A stretch of 64,000 nt of DNA from UBA5436 sp050951845 (GTDB taxonomy: Bacteria > Bacillota > Clostridia > Saccharofermentanales > DTU023). The DNA is taken from positions 1 to 64,000 of the forward strand of contig JBMNJV010000002.1 in NCBI GenBank assembly GCA_050951845.1. Reading direction: 5' to 3'. The translations under genes were made by a program, and so were the position numbers. Shown one piece after another: positions 24,611 through 33,174 of the stretch (its first letter is position 1; each line of letters begins with the position of its first letter). The notes under the pieces were generated by a model, which was not told where the DNA came from, did not search any database, and saw only the letters and a program-made list of their open reading frames with translations.

Positions 24611-25714
24611 TCATTTTGCCTGTTCAATTAAATAAGCATTAATAAAGCCGTCAAGCTCACCATCCATCACCGCTCCGACATCACCCATTTCATAGTCGGT
24701 GCGATGATCTTTGACTTTTGTATAAGGCATAAACACATATGAGCGAATTTGACTTCCCCAACCGATTTCCAGTTGATCGCCTTTCAAATCTTCAATTCTT
24801 TCCGTTTGTGCCTGTATAGCCAAAGTGAAAAGCTTGGATTTTAACATATTCATTGCAGTATCTCTGTTTTGTTTCTGCGAGCGTTCAGTCTGACAAGAAA
24901 CAACCACACCTGTCGGCAGATGAGTAATTCTCACAGCGGAAGAAGTTTTATTGACATGTTGACCGCCTGCACCGGAAGCACGGTAATAATCGGTTCTTAA
25001 ATCATCCGGATCAATATCTACTTCAATTGAATCGTCCAGTTCCGGAATAACTTCAACCGATGCAAAAGAAGTATGTCTTCGTCCGGAAGAGTCAAAAGGA
25101 GATATTCTCACTAAACGGTGAACACCTGCTTCCGATTTTAAATATCCGTATGCATTCTCACCGGAAATTCTGAAACTGACACTTTTAATACCGGCTTCAT
25201 CACCGTCTAAATAATCTAAGATTTCCAAGCTGTAATCATGTTGTTCCGCCCAACGCGAATACATGCGAAATAGCATCTGAGTCCAGTCCTGAGCTTCCGT
25301 ACCTCCTGCTCCCGGATGTAAAGTCAACAATGCATTAAATTTATCGTATTCACCGGTAAACAAGGTCTCCATTTTCAATTGATCAAACTGCTGTTTATAC
25401 AATTCATAACCATGTTCAATTTCGGCCAGCACTGATTTGTCTTCTTCAGATATTCCCAGTTCACATAATATTTGTAAATTTTCCAAAGTTTCCGCAGTCG
25501 TATTAAATCTGGTTTGTTTCTTTTTTAATGTTGTAATTTCTTGTTGTATTTTTTGAGCATGCTCGACATCATCCCAGAAACCTGGTTCGGAAGAATGCAA
25601 TTCAAGTTCCGAAATACGCCTGGTCGCTTCATCTAAATGCAATGATTGGCGTAACAATTCCAACGGTTCATTCTCTTTTGCCAATTCTTGTTGTAGTTGT
25701 TCCAGTTCAACCAT
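24611..25714 (-). CDS. prfB: Peptide chain release factor 2, single frame
   Basis: RF2 reads UGA and UAA. The 367-aa product has the RF2-type anticodon tripeptide SPF in VRISPFDSSGRR and the GGQ catalytic loop in ASGAGGQHVNKTSSAV. Start is ATG 25712-25714 after AGGGA; the frame is open upstream, but that part overlaps the membrane protein gene and is not RF2-like. Most bacterial prfB genes contain an in-frame UGA and a CUUUGA slippery site near codon 25; neither is present here. The N-terminal part reads straight through (PLELLRQSLHLDEATRRISE). Confidence 0.95.
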   Translation of the reverse strand: MVELEQLQQELAKENEPLELLRQSLHLDEATRRISELELHSSEPGFWDDVEHAQKIQQEITTLKKKQTRFNTTAETLENLQILCELGISEEDKSVLAEIEHGYELYKQQFDQLKMETLFTGEYDKFNALLTLHPGAGGTEAQDWTQMLFRMYSRWAEQHDYSLEILDYLDGDEAGIKSVSFRISGENAYGYLKSEAGVHRLVRISPFDSSGRRHTSFASVEVIPELDDSIEVDIDPDDLRTDYYRASGAGGQHVNKTSSAVRITHLPTGVVVSCQTERSQKQNRDTAMNMLKSKLFTLAIQAQTERIEDLKGDQLEIGWGSQIRSYVFMPYTKVKDHRTDYEMGDVGAVMDGELDGFINAYLIEQAK

Positions 25715-25733
25715 AAAATCCCTACTTTTAACA

Positions 25734-26636
25734 TTAAACCGTGTATGGCTGGCGCAATGCCAAAATCTGATAAAACAAGCCGAATAATCTTGCCATTGCA
25801 AATACGCGGATCGCATAAATAACTGCTTCAATAATTAAATAACTATAATAAAAGTCTGCCAGAATAAATTTACATAAACTGTTAATAAAATTCAGAATCA
25901 TATTCTGCACGACAAAACTGACAAACATCGTTAACTTAGCCCCTTTTGTCTGGGCATAACTCAGTTCCATCGAACGTGGCAAATTGTTTTGCGTATACAT
26001 ATGGTTTAGCGGTGTAAATAATAAAACAAACAAGACCACAAAAAACGGAATCATTAATAAAGTTGAAGAAATTAACAGCACCAGCAGCAATAAAAGAATC
26101 AGCACCAGCATGCTCGGTATGAAGCGCAGCAAATCTCTGAAGGCAGTTCTGACATAAGGCAGCTTTTGTTCAGTTTTATCCTGATCTGTTGTAAAACGTT
26201 TAAATCGCGAGGGAAAAAATGTATTTTTGACATATACTGTTAATTGTTCCATATCCTGTATGCTATCTTTACCGACATTTCTGACCGGGATCATAAAAAT
26301 ATCTTTTGCACCTAAACGAATCCGATCCTTTCTTAATCTTTCATTTTCGAGAGTAAATACTTCGGAATAGATCAAACCTATACAGATTGCCAAAAAAGTT
26401 CCGATGCAATATAAACCGATTATAATCAAATTACCGGTTGTCGGTAAAACCAGAGATCTGCTCTTGAAAAAATCGCCGCTTAAATAATAAGACAAAAAGG
26501 TAAATTTGCGATCACCGATTGGTGACATTGTAACAGCACATCTGATCAAGATTAGCAAAACCAACCATAGTTTAACTGCTTTATCCGATTTTAATTTATA
26601 AAATCTAAATGACTCAACAATAATTTTTAAACTCAT
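25734..26636 (-). CDS. Multi-pass membrane protein of unknown function (300 aa)
   Basis: Five to six hydrophobic segments are evident, around residues 20-40, 68-90, 165-200 (long, possibly two), 232-262 and 270-292. A cytoplasmic-looking basic loop of about 70 residues lies between the second and third (ENERLRKDRIRLGAKDIF, KRFTTDQDKTEQKLPYVRTA). I see no catalytic motif and do not recognise the family; a distant link to DUF975-type proteins is possible. It lies 20 bases upstream of prfB on the same strand and 86 bases after the ACT-domain gene. Confidence 0.7.
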   Translation of the reverse strand: MSLKIIVESFRFYKLKSDKAVKLWLVLLILIRCAVTMSPIGDRKFTFLSYYLSGDFFKSRSLVLPTTGNLIIIGLYCIGTFLAICIGLIYSEVFTLENERLRKDRIRLGAKDIFMIPVRNVGKDSIQDMEQLTVYVKNTFFPSRFKRFTTDQDKTEQKLPYVRTAFRDLLRFIPSMLVLILLLLLVLLISSTLLMIPFFVVLFVLLFTPLNHMYTQNNLPRSMELSYAQTKGAKLTMFVSFVVQNMILNFINSLCKFILADFYYSYLIIEAVIYAIRVFAMARLFGLFYQILALRQPYTV

Positions 26637-26722
26637 TTAACAACCTTTACTAAGCAATTGATTTTAGATTAGCACAGTGAATAATGATTGTCACATAAAT
26701 ATTATAATCGATAAAATAAAGA

Positions 26723-27172
26723 TCAGCCACGAATTGCATTGTGATTGACTTGAATAATGCCATTAATTTTTTGCAGACCTCGTATTATTTTACCGGATCT
26801 GGCTTCTATTAAATTTCGGCAAATAATCTGAATTGTACTCATTCCTCTGGTTACCGGAGATTGCTGAATGCTGATGATTTTTGCAGAATTATTGTCGAAA
26901 ATCAGTAATACATCCAGCGGAGAAACCAAATCCACTTCGCTGATAATATTAAAAATATCAACTGAATCCAAATCCGAACCTTGATAAGTATAAATTGATT
27001 TATGATATTTGTAATAAGCACTGCGGGATATTCCAACTTCTTTTACCGCCTGATTAATTGACGGATATTTTTTTTTGCGAATACCGTCTTTTACTTCAAT
27101 CACTTTTCGAAACACTTCAGGACAAGTACTTTCTTCAATCAAATAAAACTTTTCTTTACGTTTATCGGTCAT
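26723..27172 (-). CDS. UPF0735 family ACT domain protein (PheB-like)
   Basis: The 149-aa product matches the UPF0735/PheB family: an N-terminal helix-turn-helix-like segment (INQAVKEVGISRSAYYKYHK) and a C-terminal ACT domain (DVLLIFDNNSAKIISIQQS, GKIIRGLQKINGI). The role is probably regulatory and linked to amino acid binding, but the biochemical function is not established. Its start overlaps the end of rdgB by four bases (ATGA), so they are coupled. Confidence 0.85.
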   Translation of the reverse strand: MTDKRKEKFYLIEESTCPEVFRKVIEVKDGIRKKKYPSINQAVKEVGISRSAYYKYHKSIYTYQGSDLDSVDIFNIISEVDLVSPLDVLLIFDNNSAKIISIQQSPVTRGMSTIQIICRNLIEARSGKIIRGLQKINGIIQVNHNAIRG

Positions 27173-27771
27173 AATTCCCCTGAATATTGTTCCTGCAAGA
27201 AATCATTAAATTTTGCAAAAGCCAGAGCACGATGGCTAATCATATTTTTCAACTGCGGATCCATTTCCGCCGTTGTCATTTGATATTCTGCCATATAAAA
27301 AATCGGATCATAGCCAAAGCCGTTTTCACCACGCATTTCCGAAATAATCCTACCCTTACATTCTCCTGAAAATATATATTCTTTTCCCTGAGGATCAATA
27401 AATGCCAATGCGCAATGAAAAGCCGCAGTCCATTGTTCTTCCGGATAACCGGCAAGTAATTGCCATAAATTTTGTATCTTATCAGGATATGAAGCATGTT
27501 CACCGGCAAATCGTGCAGAATAAATACCCGGATATCCGTCCAATAAATCTACTGAAAGACCCGAATCATCCGCTAAAACGAAACCGCCAAGTTGAGCATG
27601 AGCATGACGTGCTTTAATTAAAGCATTTTCCGAATACGTTGTTCCGGTTTCATCTACATCTGCTGTAATACCTGCGTCCGACAAGGAACGCAACTTTACA
27701 TCCGGCAATTTGACCATTGCCGATATTTCTTTAAGTTTATCCTGATTATGTGTAGCTAAAATAATTTCCAT
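27169..27771 (-). CDS. rdgB: XTP/dITP diphosphatase (RdgB/Ham1)
   Basis: The enzyme removes non-canonical purine triphosphates such as dITP and XTP from the nucleotide pool. The 200-aa product starts MEIILATHNQDKLKEISAMV, with the family SHR-type end (MISHRALAFAKFNDFL) and the substrate region ADDSGLSVDLLDGYPGIYSA. All key residues are present. The gene starts an apparent operon with the ACT protein, the membrane protein and prfB. It is divergent from sigI. Confidence 0.94.
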   Translation of the reverse strand: MEIILATHNQDKLKEISAMVKLPDVKLRSLSDAGITADVDETGTTYSENALIKARHAHAQLGGFVLADDSGLSVDLLDGYPGIYSARFAGEHASYPDKIQNLWQLLAGYPEEQWTAAFHCALAFIDPQGKEYIFSGECKGRIISEMRGENGFGYDPIFYMAEYQMTTAEMDPQLKNMISHRALAFAKFNDFLQEQYSGEL

Positions 27772-27857
27772 GATCGAATCATAGCATAAAACACAATAAA
27801 ATAATCAGACTTATTGTTGATTATCGTATAGAATATATTAATTTAATAAAATAATAA

Positions 27858-27884
27858 CCCCGCTTTTTCTATAAGAATTGCGTA
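27858..27884 (+). promoter_or_regulatory. Candidate sigma-I promoter of sigI-rsgI
   Basis: CCCC at 27858-27861 followed by GCTTTTT, and CGTA at 27881-27884, match my recollection of clostridial sigma-I promoters (a CCC run followed by T-rich DNA at -35, CGWA at -10). They are spaced as expected and lie 23 bases before the sigI start codon. TATACT at 27883-27888 could serve as a sigma-A -10 box, but no -35 box is found at the right distance. Confidence 0.55.
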
Positions 27885-27906
27885 TACTATAAATGAGGAA
27901 AGAATA

Positions 27907-28632
27907 ATGCAAAATGAACATGAAATTGTCCGACAAGTTTATGCTGCCAAAGAAGACAATTTTGCTGCTGATGATTTTATCGAAAGTTACAGACCTTTCA
28001 TAAAAGCAGAAACGGCTAAATTCTTGAAAAGGCCTCCGAATGATCAAGATGACGAATTAAGTGTTGCGATGATTGCTTTCTATGAAGCTATCAATCAATA
28101 CTCTCACCTTAAAGGATCGTTTATTAACTTTGCCTCAAGAATGATCAGAAATCGTCTGATTGATTACTGGCGTAAAATCAAACGTCATACAGGACTGGTT
28201 GAACTTGATGCGCCGATTGCCGATGAAGAAGAAACTGCCTTGATTGATAAAATGGCTGATCAACATAACAAAACCGAAGAATTGATCTATCGTGAAGCCA
28301 CCGTAGAAGAAATCAAGGAATTATCCCGGCAAATGTCCGTGTTCAATGTTTCTCTTTCCGATGTTGCCGACAATAATCCGCGGCAAAAAAGAACGCTGGC
28401 AGCTTGCCAGAAAGCTGTTGCTGCAGCAATAAAAGATGAAAAAGCGATGACTCAGTTTTTCAGAAACAGAAAATTACCGATTACCAGAATTTCCGAATTG
28501 AGTCAGGTCGCAAAAAAGACTCTGGAAAGACATCGCGATTATATTATTGCTTTATTGATTATATATAGTAACGGTTATGATTTGATTCGCAATCATCTCG
28601 CTCAAGTAAAAATCGTGAAAGGAGAACACTAA
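27907..28632 (+). CDS. sigI: RNA polymerase sigma factor, SigI family
   Basis: The 241-aa product fits the sigma-I family of Bacillota: a region-2 like N-terminal half (DELSVAMIAFYEAINQYSHL, SFINFASRMIRNRLIDYWRK) and the C-terminal SigI-C domain (ELSRQMSVFNVSLSDVADNN, LSQVAKKTLERHRDYIIALL). In Bacillus SigI serves heat stress; in cellulolytic clostridia multiple SigI factors sense polysaccharide. GAGGAAAG precedes the ATG. The rsgI gene starts one base after the stop, giving the standard sigma/anti-sigma pair. Confidence 0.93.
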   Translation: MQNEHEIVRQVYAAKEDNFAADDFIESYRPFIKAETAKFLKRPPNDQDDELSVAMIAFYEAINQYSHLKGSFINFASRMIRNRLIDYWRKIKRHTGLVELDAPIADEEETALIDKMADQHNKTEELIYREATVEEIKELSRQMSVFNVSLSDVADNNPRQKRTLAACQKAVAAAIKDEKAMTQFFRNRKLPITRISELSQVAKKTLERHRDYIIALLIIYSNGYDLIRNHLAQVKIVKGEH

Positions 28633-28633
28633 A

Positions 28634-29680
28634 ATGAAATATATTGTGATCGAACAATGTAAAACCTATTCGGTTCTGCTTAGTGAAAACGGTCAGTTTT
28701 ATAAAGCTGCCGATCTCAATTATGAATTAGGTGAAACTGTTGAAAATCCGGTTTTAATGAATAATAAGCTATCATCAAGTTTAGATCTCAAATGGTATGA
28801 ATTTAAGAATAAATTACGTTATTCCAAAATGCGATCCGTTTTAGTCAGTTTGGCCTTGGTTGTATTACTTGTGATCGGAGGATTCAGCGGTCTGTATTAT
28901 CGGGATAATTATCTGTTAACCAAGTCATCAATCATTATGCAGATTAATCCTCGGGTCGAACTTGACCTCAATGCGAAAGGTTCTGTCATTAAATTAACCG
29001 GCTTGAATCCGGATGGAGAAACTTTACTGAAAGATTATAAACTACCTAGCAAAGACAAAATAGAAGTTACTAATGATTTAATTAAAAGAGCCCGGGATTT
29101 GAATTTTCTTAAGGCAGGCGGTAAAGTAACTCTCGGAATCAAGACAAAAGATGAGCAAACTTTTACAGAATTGGGAATTGAATTACGCGAAAAAATTAAT
29201 CCGAGCCAAATTGTAATTGAAATTGTTAAAGCAGAAAACTTACCGGAGACCGAATCGGATTACCAAACAATTCCGGAAAATTTCATAACGGAAATAACGA
29301 TAAAACAAAAAGAATCTGAACAAACTACCTCGGATGAGGATATATCTTCAGATCAAACAAACGCTCCAAACAGAACAAAAAATACAAGCCCTACAACAGC
29401 TACCGGCAGAACAACAACATCTACCGGCAGTACGACAACGCCTGCCGGCAGTGCAACAACACCGAATGTTTCCGACAGGAAAACAACAACTACATCATCC
29501 GTGACTACAAAACCTACGGTGAATGTAACTACTACAACCGTCGTTCAGCATACAACAACCGGTTATGCTGATTCAAATTACGGAGATTCTGATTACGGTA
29601 ATGTTGATGATATCGATTATCTCGAAAATGATGATGATAGCGATTATCTCGAAAATGATGATGAGTTTGATGACGATTGA
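28634..29680 (+). CDS. rsgI: Membrane anti-sigma factor, RsgI family
   Basis: Residues 1-55 form the cytoplasmic RsgI N-terminal domain that binds SigI (MKYIVIEQCKTYSVLLSENG). A membrane span follows at 67-88, then the conserved outer domain with IIMQINPRVELDLN at about residue 102. The Asn-Pro pair (105-106) is in the position where autocleavage has been described for clostridial RsgI. Residues about 240-315 are a threonine-rich linker with imperfect TTTxTGS units, and 316-348 an acidic tail with two copies of DYLENDD. No carbohydrate-binding module is fused, unlike many cellulosomal relatives, so the signal it senses is open. Confidence 0.88.
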   Translation: MKYIVIEQCKTYSVLLSENGQFYKAADLNYELGETVENPVLMNNKLSSSLDLKWYEFKNKLRYSKMRSVLVSLALVVLLVIGGFSGLYYRDNYLLTKSSIIMQINPRVELDLNAKGSVIKLTGLNPDGETLLKDYKLPSKDKIEVTNDLIKRARDLNFLKAGGKVTLGIKTKDEQTFTELGIELREKINPSQIVIEIVKAENLPETESDYQTIPENFITEITIKQKESEQTTSDEDISSDQTNAPNRTKNTSPTTATGRTTTSTGSTTTPAGSATTPNVSDRKTTTTSSVTTKPTVNVTTTTVVQHTTTGYADSNYGDSDYGNVDDIDYLENDDDSDYLENDDEFDDD

Positions 29681-29720
29681 GACAGGGATTCTCTGTGCAA
29701 GATAATGATTAGTCTATAGT

Positions 29721-31451
29721 CTATAAGCGCAGAATATCACAGGCTGTAAAAGATGCTCTGCGAATCGTGTCCAGCTCGAATGGTGAAGAAAAACCGCTAA
29801 TCAGAAGCCTTTTAATAAAAGGCAGATCAGTATTCGAGGTTAACAGTTTATTCAACTTAGTCTCTAACCTATTGCGTTTGTCCCGATGCGGTATTTCTGC
29901 CAATACTACGACCAAAGCTAAAGCTCGATTAAGGGCACTGAAAGGTTTGTCGAAAATTCGCTGAACTAATTGCCAGGAATTCCCTTCAGAAAAAAAACCG
30001 TCAGCGCCATAATCATAATTAATGTTCAAATTCTGTTCAATTTGTTTCCATAAATCTGCAAAATTGAGATCTGTATCGGATTCAGACGAATAAACTGTTG
30101 ATTCAAAAGTATCAACAGCCATCGCTTTAGGAATTTTCAGCAATTCATAGCTCAAACTTAAATCATTAAACAATTCCGCATTTTCACCTGCAAATAATTC
30201 AGTTTTACGCGAACTCAAAAATACCATTGCCAAACCGGAAATCTTACGCACTAAATCTGATTGTACATATCCTGCTATTCCCCTGAAATTGATCATCGCA
30301 CTAAGATCAGCCAGTGCTTTTCCGATACTGTAAAAATCATCTTCTAAGATAAAGGCAGGTCGCGAAAAAGATAACGTTAAATAAACTGAATTCCATTTCG
30401 GTAACAAAGTAACATCACGCTCTAATTCTCTGCGTAAACGCGGATCAGACGTCCAAAATCTGCCGCTGATCAAATTATCAACATATGAACCTTCATCTCC
30501 GATAATCTGGCGAATCGTGTCGGCAAATACATTTTTAACCGATATATCTTTATCAATTAAATTTAAGCGACTTTCCGGTAATAACTTCAAATGATCATAA
30601 TACAGGAAATTTTCCTGATGTAAACGCTGATTACGTAAATCTAATATTTCCTCAATTACCGGTAAAAAATATTCTTGTAAATATTTTTTGAACAACACTA
30701 ATTGCTTTCTTGTATATCCGTAACCCTTGTTTTTTGCTGTAACAAAATCATAATATGTTTGATTGCTTTGGATGGCTTGTTGTTTACGATTAACAACCAG
30801 TTTCCGAAATTGTTGTTCACGTTCCTCCGCATAAGGAAACAATTTCTGACTGAAATTATGATAAATCTGGACTCTGGTATCTGCATCTGCCAATCTGAGC
30901 CAATTATTCAGTTCTTCAACATAAATCTCATATGATTTCGGTTTCTGACGTTCCGGGTACGAAAAATTCCCGGGTTCGACAGTTTCAATATTTATCGCAA
31001 TACTTTTGATAAAATCACGATTCGAATCAATCAACTGATGTTCCTGATCAAGTAAATCTTTATCCACTTTTGCCTCGGTTAAAGCAATTCTGCGTGCTTC
31101 ATTGATGATCGAAGCATGAGTTAAAGGATCCTCTGCAAAATTCAGATTAAGATCCGTTATCATCGCAAATATGTCATTATAACATTTTTGCAATTTAAAA
31201 ATATTATCTGATAACAGCGCAAATTCAGCTGAATAATCAACAGAATCATCCCCGATATAGCGTAAAATCGCGCACAAATTATACATAGAGATAAAATTCA
31301 GATATTCTTCCGAGAATTGTTCAAAAAGCAATTTAATTTTTTCCGGGTTAGGTACAAATCTTTTCAATTGCTTGCGTAATTCGCGGCAAACACGGGAAAT
31401 TTGCGCAAAATCGGGCCTGATATATTTCAGATCTGAAAATTTCTCCGTCAT
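29721..31451 (-). CDS. M3 oligoendopeptidase-like protein lacking the zinc site
   Basis: The 576-aa product follows the M3 oligoendopeptidase layout: an N-terminal helical region (SDLKYIRPDFAQISRVCREL), ADADTRVQIYHNFSQKLFPY, and the section before the active site (SVYLTLSFSRPAFILEDDF). Where active enzymes have HExGH the sequence reads YSIGK (residues 374-378). The later EIxSM-type glutamate motif is replaced by KIPKAMAVDTFE (439-450). So both zinc-binding elements are absent and it cannot be a standard metallopeptidase. The frame is otherwise intact. The start lies four bases after the argS stop, so the two are co-translated. Confidence 0.7.
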   Translation of the reverse strand: MTEKFSDLKYIRPDFAQISRVCRELRKQLKRFVPNPEKIKLLFEQFSEEYLNFISMYNLCAILRYIGDDSVDYSAEFALLSDNIFKLQKCYNDIFAMITDLNLNFAEDPLTHASIINEARRIALTEAKVDKDLLDQEHQLIDSNRDFIKSIAINIETVEPGNFSYPERQKPKSYEIYVEELNNWLRLADADTRVQIYHNFSQKLFPYAEEREQQFRKLVVNRKQQAIQSNQTYYDFVTAKNKGYGYTRKQLVLFKKYLQEYFLPVIEEILDLRNQRLHQENFLYYDHLKLLPESRLNLIDKDISVKNVFADTIRQIIGDEGSYVDNLISGRFWTSDPRLRRELERDVTLLPKWNSVYLTLSFSRPAFILEDDFYSIGKALADLSAMINFRGIAGYVQSDLVRKISGLAMVFLSSRKTELFAGENAELFNDLSLSYELLKIPKAMAVDTFESTVYSSESDTDLNFADLWKQIEQNLNINYDYGADGFFSEGNSWQLVQRIFDKPFSALNRALALVVVLAEIPHRDKRNRLETKLNKLLTSNTDLPFIKRLLISGFSSPFELDTIRRASFTACDILRL

Positions 31452-31455
31452 TAAA

Positions 31456-33174
31456 CTACATCCGTTCTACCGGATTAATCCCTGCCAGTATCAGTCCGTT
31501 TTTAAGAACTATACTGACAGCAAAAACCAATGCCAATCTGGCATGACGCAAAGCAATATTTTCCGTTTTCAGAATAGGTGTATTATGATAAAAGCGATTA
31601 AAATTGCGAGCCAGTTGAGAAATCTTCCGCAATAAGATACTTGGTTCAAATTCTTCTGCTGCTTGAATCAAAACTTCCGGATATTGATACATATTTTTAA
31701 TCAATCCGAATTCATCATCTTCCGTCAACAAATAAAAATCTGAATTATTCAGGTTATTACCGGCAAAATCGGCTTTTTGCAAAATGCTTTTTGCTCTGGC
31801 ATATGTATACATCAAATAAGGAGCAGTATCACCTTCGAAATCGAGAATTTCATCCCAATCAAACATAATATCGTGCTCTCGACCGTTTTTGAGGTAAGTA
31901 TATTTAACTGCCGCCAAACCGACTGTTTCCGCAGTTTGTTCAACTTCCGCCTGACTCATCTCGGGATTGTTTTTCACAATAATTTCTTTCGTTTTAGCCA
32001 CACTTTGATCTAAAAGGTCTTCCAGTAAAATAATATTGCCTTTACGCGTCGAAAAATCGCCATCTTTAAACTTCACTGAACCGAATCCGATATGGATATT
32101 CTGATCGGCTTTAGCAAAACCTGCTTTTTTCAAAACGGCAAAAACCTGTTGAAAATGATTGGTTTGCGGCAGACCTACAACATAGATATTTTTATAAAAA
32201 TCATAAGTCCGGTCCCGATAAAGAATAGCTGCAATATCACGCGACGCATAAATTGTAGTACCGTCCGATTTCAGGATAATACACGGATTTAAGTCAAATT
32301 CTTCTAAATCAACAACTTGAGCTCCTCTGCTCTCATGTAATAAGCCTTTGTCTTCCAACATTTTGACAACTTCAGGAATCAGATCGGAATAAAAACTTTC
32401 TCCGTTAAAATTATCAAAACTAATTCCCAATCTCTCATACAGACGATTAAATTCCAACAAACTGCAATCTCTGAATTTCTGCCATAATTCAACTTCAGCC
32501 GGTTCTTTATCTTCCAGTCGTTTGAATGCTTCCCGAGCCTGATCTTCCAACTCCGGTTGTTCTTCAAGCAGCGAGTGAAATTTGACATATACTCTGGTCA
32601 ATTCGGTGATCGGCTCTTTTGCCAATGCTGTATCGTCGCCCCATAAACGCCAGGCAATAATCAGTTTGCCGAATTGCGTACCGTAATCACCGAGATGATT
32701 CATGCGGATCGTATTGAACCCCAGCGCATCATAAATATTGCCGATCACCTGACCCAGAATAGTCGTATAAGCATGACCGACATGAAACGGTTTGGCAATA
32801 TTCGGCGAAGAATACTCGACAATGACGTTTCTTTGCTGACCGATCTGTGATTTGCCGAAATCATCCGACTCGGTAATTACAGTTTTCAAGACTTGTGATG
32901 CATAATAACCGCGATTTAAATAAAAATTCAAATATGGACCGACTGCTTCGGTTCGTTCCAGCCACTGCGGAACTTCACTGTTTATTTTCTCGCTGAACTC
33001 GGCAGCAATTTGAGCCGGATTTTTCTTTAATTCTTTAGCCAATCGGAAACATGGAAAAGCATAATCGCCCATGTCTTCTTTCGGCGGTATTTCGATCAGA
33101 GTTGAAATTTCATTAATCTCAAGCTCTGTTTGGTTAACAATAATTTCTGCTACTGCTAAACGAAAATCAAACAT
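31456..33174 (-). CDS. argS: Arginyl-tRNA synthetase
   Basis: ArgS charges tRNA-Arg. The 572-aa class I synthetase has the N-terminal add-on domain, the HIGH-type motif in SPNIAKPFHVGHAYTTILGQ, and MNHLGDYGTQFGKLI. The anticodon-binding end has FNRFYHNTPIL and ARLALVFAVSIVLKNGLILA. The start is ATG 33172-33174, which overlaps the TAA of the nucleotidyltransferase gene (TAATG) with GGGAGG inside that gene. It is part of a three-gene unit with the M3-like gene behind it. Confidence 0.96.
   Translation of the reverse strand: MFDFRLAVAEIIVNQTELEINEISTLIEIPPKEDMGDYAFPCFRLAKELKKNPAQIAAEFSEKINSEVPQWLERTEAVGPYLNFYLNRGYYASQVLKTVITESDDFGKSQIGQQRNVIVEYSSPNIAKPFHVGHAYTTILGQVIGNIYDALGFNTIRMNHLGDYGTQFGKLIIAWRLWGDDTALAKEPITELTRVYVKFHSLLEEQPELEDQAREAFKRLEDKEPAEVELWQKFRDCSLLEFNRLYERLGISFDNFNGESFYSDLIPEVVKMLEDKGLLHESRGAQVVDLEEFDLNPCIILKSDGTTIYASRDIAAILYRDRTYDFYKNIYVVGLPQTNHFQQVFAVLKKAGFAKADQNIHIGFGSVKFKDGDFSTRKGNIILLEDLLDQSVAKTKEIIVKNNPEMSQAEVEQTAETVGLAAVKYTYLKNGREHDIMFDWDEILDFEGDTAPYLMYTYARAKSILQKADFAGNNLNNSDFYLLTEDDEFGLIKNMYQYPEVLIQAAEEFEPSILLRKISQLARNFNRFYHNTPILKTENIALRHARLALVFAVSIVLKNGLILAGINPVERM

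Noticed and set aside
25715..25831. Upstream extension of prfB that might have held a frameshift site
   Set aside because: It overlaps the membrane protein gene in another frame, has no RF2-like sequence, and contains no CTTTGA.
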